Shown here piece after piece: positions 17,418 to 26,929 of a DNA stretch of 64,000 nucleotides. Each line of letters begins with the position of its first letter. Positions within the stretch are counted from its first letter, which is position 1. This stretch comes from Simplicispira suum (GTDB taxonomy: Bacteria > Pseudomonadota > Gammaproteobacteria > Burkholderiales > Burkholderiaceae_C), in assembly GCF_003008595.1 (NCBI RefSeq), contig NZ_CP027669.1, positions 2,542,001 to 2,606,000 on the forward strand. The letters run 5' to 3'. The position numbers and the translations under genes were made by a program. A model generated the notes under the pieces. It was not told where the DNA came from. It saw only the letters and a list, made by a program, of their open reading frames with translations, and ran no database searches.

Positions 17418-18770
17418 ATGTCGGATTCCAAACTCCAAAACGGTGAAATTCCAGGAATTTCTCGTCGCAATGCGCTGCAGCTCAGTGCAGGTACCTTGCT
17501 GACAACTTTTGGCGGATTGCAATGGGCTTACGCGGCCGATCAGCCAGCCATGGGTACCTGGCCTGAAGGGTCCAAGGGCGATACCGTGTATCTGGGTGCG
17601 GCGGTTCCTCTGACTGGCACCTACGCCGTTCAGGGTGCGGACGAGCTCAAGGGCTGGGAGCTGGCGGTTGAGCACATGAATACCAACCACGCGCTGATGA
17701 AGAAGCTTGCGCCCAAGGTGAACAACGGTGTGTTGGGCAAAAAAGTGGCGCTGGTGTTTGCGGATTCGGGCGCCAAGCCCAATCAGGCGCTGCAGTCGCA
17801 GCAGACCTTCATCAACAAGAACAAGGTCGTGTTGATGACCGGATCCACCTCGTCGGCGGTGGCTGTGGCGTTGAACAAGTTTGCCCAGCGCGAAAAAATC
17901 CTCTACATGCCTGGAATTTCCGGCTCCAACGACACCACTGGCAAGGATTGTGTCCGTTACGGCTTCCGGCAGGGATTTTTCGGAGAAATGGCAGCCAATG
18001 CCATTGGTCCGGTGTTGGTGAAGAATTTCGGCAAGAATCGCAAGGCTGCGTTCATGACGCCGGATTATACCTATGGTCACACCACGACCCAATCTGTAGC
18101 GGATTATCTGACCAAGGAGGCCGGATGGACTGTGGTGACAAATCAGGTGTCCCCGCTAGGTACGCAGGATTTCAGCCAATATCTCACCAATATCGCCAAT
18201 TCGGGCGCCGAATTCCTGGTGAATGTCAATTGGGGTAGGGATGCTGTGTTGTCGAGCCAGCAAGCCAAGCAATTTGGCCTGTTGCCCAAGATGACTTTGG
18301 TTCTTCCGTACCAAATTCCTTTCTTTGCAAAAGAAGCGGGTGTGGAGATTAGTGAAGGGGTATTTGCCGCTACCGATTTCTGGTGGACGCTGGAAGACAA
18401 ATATCCTCTCGCCAAGATGTTTGTTGAAGCCTTCCAGAAGAAATATGGCTATCGCCCGGAATGGGGCGCAGAAAACGCCTATGTCAGCTTCGCCCACTGG
18501 GCGCGCATGGTGACCGAGGCAGGCAGCTTCTATCCGCCCGACGTCATCAAGCAGTGGGAAAAGGGTGAAGTCATTCCTTCGTTGCTGGGCGATTTTGCCT
18601 ACCGGGCGGAGGACCACCAGTACCTGCACCCCGTGGTCATCGTTCGTGGCAAGGCCAAGAAGGACATGAAAAATCCGGAGGACTTCTGGGAAGTTGTCGA
18701 AGTCGTGGATGGCGCCAAGGTCATCCAGCCCGCGAACGCCTTCGGCTGCAAGCTGGGCGACTACACCTGA
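17418..18770 (+). CDS. ABC transporter substrate-binding protein, branched-chain amino acid/amide type
   Basis: 450 residues. The N-terminus has a twin-arginine-type signal, ISRRNALQLSAGTLLTTFGG, ending near AYAAD, so export through Tat is likely. The mature part is a LivJ/urea-type type I periplasmic binding protein: VYLGAAVPLTGTYAVQG, ELKGWELAVEHMN, LMTGSTSSAVAVAL, and YTYGHTTTQSVADYL. The ligand cannot be told from sequence. ATG 17418 has GAGGAGAG at 17408-17415, an excellent ribosome site; the upstream frame extension is not signal-like. First gene of a five-gene run with permease, fused permease-ATPase, ATPase and a DUF1330 protein. Confidence 0.88.
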   Translation: MSDSKLQNGEIPGISRRNALQLSAGTLLTTFGGLQWAYAADQPAMGTWPEGSKGDTVYLGAAVPLTGTYAVQGADELKGWELAVEHMNTNHALMKKLAPKVNNGVLGKKVALVFADSGAKPNQALQSQQTFINKNKVVLMTGSTSSAVAVALNKFAQREKILYMPGISGSNDTTGKDCVRYGFRQGFFGEMAANAIGPVLVKNFGKNRKAAFMTPDYTYGHTTTQSVADYLTKEAGWTVVTNQVSPLGTQDFSQYLTNIANSGAEFLVNVNWGRDAVLSSQQAKQFGLLPKMTLVLPYQIPFFAKEAGVEISEGVFAATDFWWTLEDKYPLAKMFVEAFQKKYGYRPEWGAENAYVSFAHWARMVTEAGSFYPPDVIKQWEKGEVIPSLLGDFAYRAEDHQYLHPVVIVRGKAKKDMKNPEDFWEVVEVVDGAKVIQPANAFGCKLGDYT

Positions 18771-18785
18771 TCGGGTCGTTGGTTT

Positions 18786-18813
18786 GCCCCCTGCAGTCTC
18801 GCTGCGGTGGGGC
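18786..18813 (+). terminator. Hairpin after the binding-protein gene (attenuator or mRNA end)
   Basis: GCCCCCTGCAG and CTGCGGTGGGGC can pair around a TCTCG loop, 16 nt after the stop of the binding-protein gene. No T run follows, so it is not a classic intrinsic terminator. Such hairpins between a binding protein and its permeases often protect the upstream mRNA and give more binding protein than transporter; that role is inferred. Confidence 0.4.
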
Positions 18814-18938
18814 GCCAGCGTCGTGTTTTGCCTCTCTTGAACAAGGTCTTGGCAGGAGCTTACATCTTGTTCGGTCTAGCGGTGGGTGGCTGTAGTTGTC
18901 TCAATTTTTGAATCCATTTGCGATGAGGGCAGATCAGC

Positions 18939-19814
18939 GTGATTAATTGGGCTAATTTCATCTCGCAGTTGTTCAACGGGCTGGTGTTGGGGGCGCTGCT
19001 GGCGCTGATCTCCTCCGGCTTGACGATCATCTATGGCACGCTGGGCGTGCTCAATCTTGCGCATGGCGCGATGTTCATGCTGGGGGGGTATGCGGGCTGG
19101 GTGGCGTTCACCTACACCGGCTCATTCGTCGTTGCCGTGATAGCCGGTTCGCTGTTCGTCGCGCTGGTTGGCATCGTGATGGAGCGGCTCATTATTCGCC
19201 ACTTCTATAACCGACCCCACGAAGACCAGCTGCTTGTCACGTTCGGCCTGGGTATTGTGTTTGTTGAGCTGGTTCGCTTTGGTTTTGGCAGTCTGTCCAA
19301 ATCGGTGCCGCCGCCGGCACCTTTGGTCGGGATCACCGACCTGGGCTTTATGGTGTATCCCACCTATCGCCTGGCCTTGCTGGGCATCATTAGCGTGGCG
19401 CTGCTAGCGCTCTACCTTCTGCTGTACCGAACCCGTCTCGGCATGATTGTGCGCGCAGGTATCGAAGACTCGGTGATGGTCGATTCGCTGGGGATCAACG
19501 TCTACAAGATATTTATGGTGGTGTTTGGCATTGGCGCCATGGCGGCGGGCTTTGCGGGCATCGTCAACGCGCCGGTAGTGTCCATTGCCCCGGACGTGGG
19601 GGAGGCCATTCTGGTGCAGACCTTTGTGGTGGTCGTCATTGGAGGCGTGGGGTCGTTCCCTGGGGCGGTGCTTGGGGGCTTGATTGCAGGCGAACTCATC
19701 AGTCTGACCTCGATGGTCAATCCCGCTTACTCCTATGTGATGCTTTTCGTCGTGATGACGCTGGTGCTGGTGTTCCGTCCGCGCGGATTGCTTGGCGCTG
19801 TAGGCCGCGAATAA
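18939..19814 (+). CDS. ABC transporter permease, LivH family
   Basis: 291 residues, almost entirely hydrophobic, about eight membrane spans. Typical LivH signatures: FNGLVLGALLALISSGLTII near the N-terminus, GTLGVLNLAHGAMFMLGGY, and IGGVGSFPGAVLGGLIAGE close to the C-terminus (the coupling region to the ATPases). The start is GTG 18939; the frame is not open to a better ATG. The other half of the channel is the LivM part of the next gene, which starts 15 nt after this stop. Confidence 0.9.
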   Translation: MINWANFISQLFNGLVLGALLALISSGLTIIYGTLGVLNLAHGAMFMLGGYAGWVAFTYTGSFVVAVIAGSLFVALVGIVMERLIIRHFYNRPHEDQLLVTFGLGIVFVELVRFGFGSLSKSVPPPAPLVGITDLGFMVYPTYRLALLGIISVALLALYLLLYRTRLGMIVRAGIEDSVMVDSLGINVYKIFMVVFGIGAMAAGFAGIVNAPVVSIAPDVGEAILVQTFVVVVIGGVGSFPGAVLGGLIAGELISLTSMVNPAYSYVMLFVVMTLVLVFRPRGLLGAVGRE

Positions 19815-19829
19815 ACAGGATCTTGAGTA

Positions 19830-21665
19830 ATGCGTAGACAAATTCCTTTCTTGGTCGAGGCCCTGACAATTCTGGGCCTCATCGCCGCACCATTTGTGCT
19901 GCCGCACCTGGGTTTTACGCCGACCACCATCAACCGCATCCTCGTATGGGGATTGGTGGGTATAGGCTTTGACCTGCTCTTCGGCTATACCGGGCTGCTG
20001 TCTTTTGGGCAGTCGGCTTTCTTCGGCAGTGGTGGCATGTTCGCCGCCTATCTGCTGACGCAAACCTCAATGCAAAGCAGTATTGGCGCTTTGCTGATCG
20101 GCACAGTAGCGGCGGGCGTGATCGGGTTTTTCATCGGTCTGATTGCTCTGCGGCGCACCGGTATCTATTTCGCCATGATCACCGTGGCGATTGCCGAGGT
20201 ATTCTTTTTTGTTGAATTCAATCCACTGTCGGACTTTACTGGTGGAGAAAATGGTTTGCCCGGCGTACCTACGCCTATTCTGAATCTGGGTTTCACCATC
20301 ATCGAGTTCAGCGACAACTTGTCCATGTACGCGTTCCTTGCGTTCTGGTATTTCGTCGGGCTGGTGATTGCGCTGCGCCTCGTGCGCTCGCCCTTTGGTC
20401 TGGTGCTGCGTGCCATTCGGGAAAATCCGCTGCGTGCCCAGGCGCTGGGCCACAACATCCAGCGTTACAAGTTGGCAGTGTTTGTGGTGGCCGCCATGTA
20501 CGCGGGCTTTGCCGGTGGCTTGCTCGGCTTGATGCAAGGGTTCATGCCACCCGACGCCTTCATGTTCGCCACGTCGGGTGAGATCGTCATGCAGACGGCC
20601 ATTGGCGGCGCAGGGACCTTGTTCGGACCCTTGCTGGGTGCTGCGGTGTGGCTCTACCTGAGTGATTTTTTCCAGACCGTGCTCAATCTCGGCGCTACCT
20701 GGCGACTGATTCTTGGCATTGTGTTCGTGTTGCTGGTGGTCTTCCTGCGGCATGGTCTGGTAGGCGCAATTTCTGACATTTATCGCCGGGTGCGCCAAGG
20801 CAAGCAGACGGCGCAGCCGCAATCTGTTGCTGCGGTCGCCGCACGCAAGCCCTTGGCTGCCAACCGCGCAAAGCTGGGACACAAGGCCACCAAGAGCAAG
20901 GAGGGCGTGCTGCTCGCGGCTACCGGTCTGACCAAACACTATGGCGGTTTGGCTGCCAACAGCGACATCGACTTCAGCGTCGACCATGGCGAGATACGCG
21001 GCATCATCGGCCCCAACGGCGCTGGAAAGAGCACCTTCTTCAAAATGCTCACCTGCGAGGTCGAGCCGACCTCCGGAAAAATCGTCTTCGATGGCCGCGA
21101 TATCACCAAAATGGGTGTGATTGACGCTTGCCAGATGGGTTTGACCAAGAGCTATCAGATCAATCAACTGTTCGAGAAGCTGACGGTACGCCAGAACCTG
21201 GAAATCGCCGTGCTGGGCGTGGTGCGTGGGAAATTCAGGCTGGACATGTTCAGAGCGCTGCACAAGGTGCGCAAGCTGGATGCCCAAGTCGAGGGCACGG
21301 CAGAGTTGGTTCACCTGTCTGATCGTCTGGATGCAGCAGTGTCCGAACTGGCCTATGGTGAAAAGAGGCGTCTGGAGATTGGACTGGCGCTGGCCACTTC
21401 GCCCAGTCTGCTGCTGCTCGACGAGCCCCTGGCCGGAATGAGCACCCAGGAGCGTGTCGAAACGGTGGCGCTCCTCAAGGCGATTGCGGAGGGCCGCACA
21501 CTGATCGTCATCGACCACGACATGGATTCGCTGTTTGAACTGGCGGGCAAGGTCACTGTGCTGCAGGAGGGGCGAGTGCTGGTCGAGGGTACGCCTGAGG
21601 AAATCAAGAACAACCCCCTGGTCCAGGAAGCCTATCTGGGTGGTGTTCACGAGGAGATGGTATGA
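19830..21665 (+). CDS. Fused ABC permease (LivM) and ATPase (LivG)
   Basis: 611 residues. Residues 1-about 315 are a LivM permease: GFDLLFGYTGLLSFGQSAFFG, IALRRTGIYFAMITVAIAE, and IGGAGTLFGPLLGAAVW. A basic, Ala-rich linker (about 320-360) leads to an ATP-binding domain with Walker A GPNGAGKST, signature ELAYGEKRRLEIG (the LivG form of LSGGQ), Walker B LLLLDEPLAG and switch His in VIDHDMD. In E. coli these are two proteins. No frameshift or internal stop separates them, so this is a true fusion. It shares the ATGA overlap with the next ATPase gene. Confidence 0.92.
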   Translation: MRRQIPFLVEALTILGLIAAPFVLPHLGFTPTTINRILVWGLVGIGFDLLFGYTGLLSFGQSAFFGSGGMFAAYLLTQTSMQSSIGALLIGTVAAGVIGFFIGLIALRRTGIYFAMITVAIAEVFFFVEFNPLSDFTGGENGLPGVPTPILNLGFTIIEFSDNLSMYAFLAFWYFVGLVIALRLVRSPFGLVLRAIRENPLRAQALGHNIQRYKLAVFVVAAMYAGFAGGLLGLMQGFMPPDAFMFATSGEIVMQTAIGGAGTLFGPLLGAAVWLYLSDFFQTVLNLGATWRLILGIVFVLLVVFLRHGLVGAISDIYRRVRQGKQTAQPQSVAAVAARKPLAANRAKLGHKATKSKEGVLLAATGLTKHYGGLAANSDIDFSVDHGEIRGIIGPNGAGKSTFFKMLTCEVEPTSGKIVFDGRDITKMGVIDACQMGLTKSYQINQLFEKLTVRQNLEIAVLGVVRGKFRLDMFRALHKVRKLDAQVEGTAELVHLSDRLDAAVSELAYGEKRRLEIGLALATSPSLLLLDEPLAGMSTQERVETVALLKAIAEGRTLIVIDHDMDSLFELAGKVTVLQEGRVLVEGTPEEIKNNPLVQEAYLGGVHEEMV

Positions 21666-22360
21666 GCCTGCTGGAAGTCAATGGTCTCAACAGCTATTAC
21701 GGCGACAGCCATATCCTGTTCGATGTTTCTCTGCATGTGGAAAAGAACGAGGTGGTGGCCCTTTTGGGCCGCAATGGGGCCGGCAAATCCACCACCTTCA
21801 AGAGCCTGATGGGCGTGGTCAAGCCTCGCACTGGAAGCGTCAAGATGGATGGCGTCGAGCTGGCTGGCAAAAAAGCGCATTCCATTGCCCAACTGGGGAT
21901 GCAGCTCGTGCATGAAGAGCGCCGCATTTTCGGTAGCCTCACGGTGGAAGAGAACATCGTTCTCGCTGGCTTGACGGCGCAGAACAAATGGCCGATTGAG
22001 CGCATTTACGAAATGTTCCCGCGGCTCAAGGAGCGGTGCCTCAGCCGTGGAACGGATCTCTCAGGCGGCGAACAGCAAATGCTGGCGATTGCACGGGCAC
22101 TGGTGCGCGACCCGAAGATCATCTTGCTTGACGAGCCGTTCGAGGGCCTGGCACCGGTGATTGTGCAAGACCTCATGCGCATATGCCGGGAGTTGGCGCA
22201 GGCGGGCCAGACCATTTTCCTGATCGAACAGAACCTGGCTGCCACGCTGGCCTTGGCCAACCGCGTCTACATCCTGAGCAACGGGCACATTGCTCACGAG
22301 AGCACGGCGAAGGAGCTCAAGAGCCAGCCAGAAGTCGTGCAGCGCTATTTGGGCGTGTAG
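21662..22360 (+). CDS. ABC transporter ATPase, LivF family
   Basis: 232 residues with Walker A GRNGAGKST, Q-loop region LVHEERRIFGSLTVEEN, signature DLSGGEQQMLAIARAL, Walker B IILLDEPFEGLAP and His switch LIEQN in the LivF form. It starts inside the end of the fused permease-ATPase gene (ATGA overlap), so translation is coupled. It should form a heterodimer with the LivG domain of the fusion and power uptake by LivH/LivM. Confidence 0.93.
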   Translation: MSLLEVNGLNSYYGDSHILFDVSLHVEKNEVVALLGRNGAGKSTTFKSLMGVVKPRTGSVKMDGVELAGKKAHSIAQLGMQLVHEERRIFGSLTVEENIVLAGLTAQNKWPIERIYEMFPRLKERCLSRGTDLSGGEQQMLAIARALVRDPKIILLDEPFEGLAPVIVQDLMRICRELAQAGQTIFLIEQNLAATLALANRVYILSNGHIAHESTAKELKSQPEVVQRYLGV

Positions 22361-22457
22361 GCGAGGGTCTCTTTGAGGGCCGTGGCATCTTTGATAGGTG
22401 CCGCGCCCCTTCCACCAGTTTCCTTCACAAACTTGCGTCCCCTCTTTGGAGTCATCC

Positions 22458-22745
22458 ATGCCCGAAGCGTATGTGGTGGGTCACCTCACCGTCAAGAATG
22501 CACACATGTGGGAACAGTACCGCAGCAAGGTACCCCAGACCCTGGAGTCATGGGACGGTCAACTGGTCTTTCGTGGCAAGCAGGTGGCGGCGTTTGCAGG
22601 TGAGTGCCCGCATTCTGAGATCGTCGTGATTCGTTTTCCCAGTGCTGCGGCTGCCCAAGCTTGGTTCGCGTCTCCCGCGTACCAGGCCCTCCTCCCGATC
22701 CGTACCCAGGCGGCCGATGTGAGACTGATTTCCTATGAGATTTGA
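22458..22745 (+). CDS. DUF1330 family protein
   Basis: 95 residues, cytoplasmic, matching DUF1330, a ferredoxin-like dimeric alpha-beta barrel fold: AYVVGHLTVKNAHMWEQYR at the N-terminus and VVIRFPSAAAAQAWFASPAYQALLPIR at the C-terminus. Function is unknown in the family. It starts at ATG 22458, 97 nt after livF, and ends the transporter run. Because DUF1330 proteins often accompany catabolic or transport genes, a link to the imported compound is possible but unproven. Confidence 0.8.
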   Translation: MPEAYVVGHLTVKNAHMWEQYRSKVPQTLESWDGQLVFRGKQVAAFAGECPHSEIVVIRFPSAAAAQAWFASPAYQALLPIRTQAADVRLISYEI

Positions 22746-22787
22746 TCTCTTGTTCTGATTCTGACAGCCGAAAATCAGCAAGCCTCT

Positions 22788-25700
22788 TTACTCGTAGCGA
22801 ACGGTGTAGATGAGGTCCAGCCCAGTGCTGGTGCCGGTTTGCGCACGCAAGCGCAGGTGCCGCGAGAGGTCGTAGAAAATGTAGAGCGTTCCCAGCGTGC
22901 CCGAGAGGCTGCGCTCATATGTCAGGTACATATTTTTCGACACGCGCTTGCCGAAAGTGAGGGCAGCTCCGTTGGCGTTCTCGCCTGCGCCAGGGCCTTT
23001 GAAACCGATTTCGTCCAAGCCCAGGCGGCTTGCGATCCGGGAGCCTGTGCCACCGCCCTTGCCACCCAGCACAGCCAGCGCGGCCTGCTGCAGCACGGCC
23101 GCTTCGGCGCCGCCGGAGGCCGCGCTGCGGCCCAGCACCACCCAGGAGAGCTTTTCTGCGTCAGGCAAATCGGGCTCGGAATACAGGCGTACCCGGGGGT
23201 CGAGCGCGCTGCCTGTGACCTGCACGCCGGCGCGTACTTCGATGTTGGGGCGCAGCGCCAGGATGTCGAGCGAGGGGTTGTTGTACGGGCCGCTGAAGCG
23301 CACCAAGCCGGTCTCGACGTCGAGCATCTGGCCCCAGGCACGGTAGCGCCCCGCCACCGTGCGGACCTCGCCGAACACGCGCGGCGGCGCGTTGGCTACA
23401 GCGCTGCTGCGGATGTCCAGCTTGCCTTCCAGACGCGTGGTGATGCCCTGGCCCTGAAAGGCGAAGTCGTTCCCCAGATCCAGGGAGATGGCCACATCGG
23501 GTGGCAGCACGGTTTCTGCGCGCTGCGCGGCGCTGGCCGCTAGCTGTGCGTTCTTCTGCGCTGCCTCGTCGCGCACCTTGGAGCGCACCACCACATCGGA
23601 GCCCAGGCTGGGCGCGCTGGCGTCAGGCAACAAAATGCTGGCGCGGTCGATGCGCAAATCTCCGCGCAGCTTGAACTGGCGCTCGCGCAGCGTGGCCTCC
23701 AGCGTCCCCGAGACGCTGGCCTGGCGGTCGGCGCGCACCAGCACCTGAAAATGGTCGGCGCGGGCCTTGAAGTCCATGCGCAGGTCTGGCGCGCCACCGC
23801 TGCCGCTGCCTGGCCCCCATTGCACGCTGCCGCTGCCCTCCAGGCTGCCACCGTCCACGGGTGGCGCCGTGCGATTGCCGCTAAATCCCACGATGCGCGC
23901 ATTGCTGCCACGGCCGCCTTTCAGGCTGAACTCGGTGATGTTCACGCGGTCGCCCGCCAGCGTGGCGCGCAGCTTGCCGTCCTGCAAGTCGACGCCATCG
24001 AGCAGCGAGCGCACGGTGAGCTTGTCGGCGCTCAACTGCCCGCTCCACTGTGGGTTGCCGCGCGTACCAGACAGCGTCGCGTCCGCCTCCAGCGTGCCGC
24101 TGACGCGCCAGCCGGGCGGCGCCAATACCGACCACACACCTACTTGGGGCAGTCGTGCGCGCACCTTGCCGGCAAGCGCCGCGCTGTCTGACCACACCCA
24201 GCCGCCGCCCTGGCGCTGCAGGCGCGTGGAAGCCTCGGCGCGCACCTCGCCCGCTTGGGCGCTGTCCCAGGTGAAGCCGGCGCGCAGTGTGTCGCCCTCT
24301 GCATCAAGGGTGAGGGCAATGTTGCGCAGTCCCGCTGCGATGGTGTTGCTGCGCTCGCGCAGAGTTGCGGCGACCTTGGCGCCGTCGCCCTTGCTTTGCA
24401 CGCTGGTGGCAGATGGCGCATCTTCCATGGCGATGCGCACATCGCCGCTGCTGCGCTGCAGGCGTACGCTGGCGCTGAGCTGGTCACCTGCGTCTACGAC
24501 CCACTGACCGCCGAAGACAAGGTCGGTGTCGAGCCCGAATTTCTTCAGCAGCGGCGGCTCCTGCGCGTTGACCAGGTCGGCCCAGGCCAGCGGAATGCCG
24601 GTGATGGCGCCGCGCGTCTGCAAGGCCACGGCGCCGCTTGCCGATCGTGTGAAGTTGAGCGGCTCCCAGCGCAGGGCGACGTTCCCTGGTACGGGCGCCG
24701 TGAGTGCGGCACTGCCCGCGCCGACCTTGGCCGTGAGTGCGCCCTCAGCGCTGCGGCGCGCCTCGATGACAAAGGGCGTGCCTGTCTGCAGGGCCCAGTG
24801 GCCCTTGTGCATTCCGTCCTGCAGCGTCAGGTTCAGGCTTTGCACCTGTGCATTTGTGGCGATGCTGCCTTTTTCGGTGGCTTGAACCAGGCGGGCGATC
24901 GCGGTGCTCCGCACAGTGGCGCTTTGCTTGTCACGGCGCAGTTCGCCTTGCACCGAAATTTCGGCGCGCTCGGTGCTTCCGGTGGCGCGCAGGCGAACGC
25001 CGCGCAGTTCGATTTGGGTGGGGGTGGCGCCTTCTGCCTTGGGCAGATCAAGCTGCAGCTTCGGCGCATCGAGCGTGGCCTGCAATTGCGGGGCATGGGT
25101 GCCTTTGCCGTCGGAAACTGATCTCGTCCTGGGCAAGGCCAAAAAGCTTTCCCAGCCCCCGCGCCACTGTGCATTGACGGATGCACTGCCGTGCGCTGCA
25201 AACCCCGGTGCAAGTCTGGTAAGGCCGGGCAGGGTGCGCAGCCACGTCAGCGTCTGCTGCGCAGAAGTCGCCTGGACGGCAAGCGTGCCGGCGCCAAGGC
25301 GCGCGGCAAGCTTGCCGTCCACGTACGCGCTCGTGCCAGGTAGCGTGGCTTGCACTTTTCCGCTGATGGCCAAAGCGGGTCGTGTGACGACCTGCACATC
25401 GCTTGCCTTGATTTGCGCTTGCAGGGCTTCAATGTCGGCTTGCGGCAGGCGGAGTACGCCGTTCTTCCAGGTGCCACGCGCTGCCACGCGGTCGAGGCGC
25501 AGGGTTGCCGGCGCACTCTGGCGTGTGCTGCGCGCGCTGCTGGCCGCCAATTGCATTTCGAACCGGAGGTCTTGCGCGCTTCCCTCTGCCGTAGCGCGCC
25601 CGCTCAGCGGAGCCGCAGCGAGCGCCGTGTGCACCAGCGATGGGTCAATGCGTTCGACCTGCGCGTTGAGCGCGATGGCTTGGGAGTCGGGTGTGAAGCT

Positions 25701-26927
25701 GCCTTGCAAGCTCAGCGTCCCTTTGCCAATGCCAATGCGGGCGTCCTCAGTGCTCCACTGCGTTCCGTCAAAGTGCGCATGCGCCGAGACGGCACCCACC
25801 GGCAGTCCCTTTTTGTTCCAAGGGGCCGGGCGAGCGTTGCTCAGGTCCGCTCGAACGTCCCAGCCGCCCGGCGTCGGCCCGGCCGCGACGTGGCCGCTCA
25901 GCAGGGTGGCAGGGGCTTGCGGTGAGAGAGCTGCCAGGTTAACGCCTTGCAGATCGGCCTGTGCGGCGAGCAAGGCTTGGTTCGCCCAGGGCGCAATGCT
26001 GGCGCTGGCGTCAGCCTGCATGGGGGCAGCCTCCGGACCGGCGGGCGACTGCTGCGGCGCTGCGCGCAGCTTGGCCGTCAGTTTGATGCGCGCGTCTTGG
26101 CCGGCCAAGGTGCCTTTGGCCTGGGCTTCTATCTGGGCCCCAAGCGTTCGCTCAGGCTCTGCTTCCTCGTGGGGAAGCGGCGTCTGCAACTGCGCCTGCA
26201 ATTGGGCGTCCAGCGCCATCGGGGCATTGCCGGCTACGCGGATATCGGCGCTGATGTGTCCCTGCGGCAAATCCACGCCGGCAACTTCCAGGCGATGCGT
26301 GGCGCCGTCATAGTGATAGCGGCCAGTGAGCGCTTTGGCTGCCAAGGGCTGGTCCGCAGCCCAGACCAGTTCGTGCACGGCAAAAGGGATGTCAACGCGC
26401 AGCGGCAATTGCAGTTGCTGCAGCGGCGTGGGCGGTGTCTTATCGGCCTTGGGCTGCGGCAGGGGCGTAACGACGACACGTGCAGCTTCGAGCTTGCCCA
26501 GGCGCAGGGTGTTGTGCAGCAGGGGCGAGAGGCTCCAGCCAATGTCAATGTCTTGCACTTGCACGCTCAGGGTGTCGCTCTGCCAGTGCAGGCGGTCGAT
26601 ATGGCCACCGCGCCGCAAGGAGCCACGCACGCCCTCGGTTTGCAATTGCTGGCCGGTGGGCAAGCTCTGCGACGCGCGCTGCAGCACGTAGGCGAGGGAA
26701 TCGTCACGTCCGAGCATTTCCCAGACCAGCAGCGCTGCCAGCACCAGCAGCGCCAGCAAGGCAGAAAACGCCAGCGCGAAGCGGCGCAACCAGCGCTTGC
26801 GCTTCAAGGGCGGTTTGGGTCGGTGGCCCGAGCCCGCAGCAAACGCATCCGGACCGGGGGCTCGCGTGGCGCCCGCCGCAAAGACCTGGGGGCCGGCGTC
26901 TGGTGGCGTCTGGGGGCGCGTCGCCAT
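22788..26927 (-). CDS. tamB: TamB, inner-membrane-anchored periplasmic protein (AsmA-like, DUF490)
   Basis: 1379 residues. A membrane anchor (FALAFSALLALLVLAALLVW, residues about 50-70) follows a Pro-rich cytoplasmic start. A very long periplasmic region of beta-strand repeats leads to the C-terminal DUF490/TamB domain (GLDEIGFKGPG, LTFGKRVSKNMYLTYERSL and TSTGLDLIYTVRYE at the end). TamB-type proteins are thought to bridge inner and outer membranes for phospholipid transfer and work with TamA in outer-membrane protein assembly. The gene begins 2 nt after the tamA stop, so the two are cotranscribed. Confidence 0.9.
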   Translation of the reverse strand: MATRPQTPPDAGPQVFAAGATRAPGPDAFAAGSGHRPKPPLKRKRWLRRFALAFSALLALLVLAALLVWEMLGRDDSLAYVLQRASQSLPTGQQLQTEGVRGSLRRGGHIDRLHWQSDTLSVQVQDIDIGWSLSPLLHNTLRLGKLEAARVVVTPLPQPKADKTPPTPLQQLQLPLRVDIPFAVHELVWAADQPLAAKALTGRYHYDGATHRLEVAGVDLPQGHISADIRVAGNAPMALDAQLQAQLQTPLPHEEAEPERTLGAQIEAQAKGTLAGQDARIKLTAKLRAAPQQSPAGPEAAPMQADASASIAPWANQALLAAQADLQGVNLAALSPQAPATLLSGHVAAGPTPGGWDVRADLSNARPAPWNKKGLPVGAVSAHAHFDGTQWSTEDARIGIGKGTLSLQGSFTPDSQAIALNAQVERIDPSLVHTALAAAPLSGRATAEGSAQDLRFEMQLAASSARSTRQSAPATLRLDRVAARGTWKNGVLRLPQADIEALQAQIKASDVQVVTRPALAISGKVQATLPGTSAYVDGKLAARLGAGTLAVQATSAQQTLTWLRTLPGLTRLAPGFAAHGSASVNAQWRGGWESFLALPRTRSVSDGKGTHAPQLQATLDAPKLQLDLPKAEGATPTQIELRGVRLRATGSTERAEISVQGELRRDKQSATVRSTAIARLVQATEKGSIATNAQVQSLNLTLQDGMHKGHWALQTGTPFVIEARRSAEGALTAKVGAGSAALTAPVPGNVALRWEPLNFTRSASGAVALQTRGAITGIPLAWADLVNAQEPPLLKKFGLDTDLVFGGQWVVDAGDQLSASVRLQRSSGDVRIAMEDAPSATSVQSKGDGAKVAATLRERSNTIAAGLRNIALTLDAEGDTLRAGFTWDSAQAGEVRAEASTRLQRQGGGWVWSDSAALAGKVRARLPQVGVWSVLAPPGWRVSGTLEADATLSGTRGNPQWSGQLSADKLTVRSLLDGVDLQDGKLRATLAGDRVNITEFSLKGGRGSNARIVGFSGNRTAPPVDGGSLEGSGSVQWGPGSGSGGAPDLRMDFKARADHFQVLVRADRQASVSGTLEATLRERQFKLRGDLRIDRASILLPDASAPSLGSDVVVRSKVRDEAAQKNAQLAASAAQRAETVLPPDVAISLDLGNDFAFQGQGITTRLEGKLDIRSSAVANAPPRVFGEVRTVAGRYRAWGQMLDVETGLVRFSGPYNNPSLDILALRPNIEVRAGVQVTGSALDPRVRLYSEPDLPDAEKLSWVVLGRSAASGGAEAAVLQQAALAVLGGKGGGTGSRIASRLGLDEIGFKGPGAGENANGAALTFGKRVSKNMYLTYERSLSGTLGTLYIFYDLSRHLRLRAQTGTSTGLDLIYTVRYE

Positions 26928-26929
26928 GG

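Noticed and set aside
20067..21650. 527-codon minus-strand frame opposite the LivM-LivG fusion
   Set aside because: Rich in His, Gln and Arg without domain resemblance; a shadow of the ABC transporter gene.
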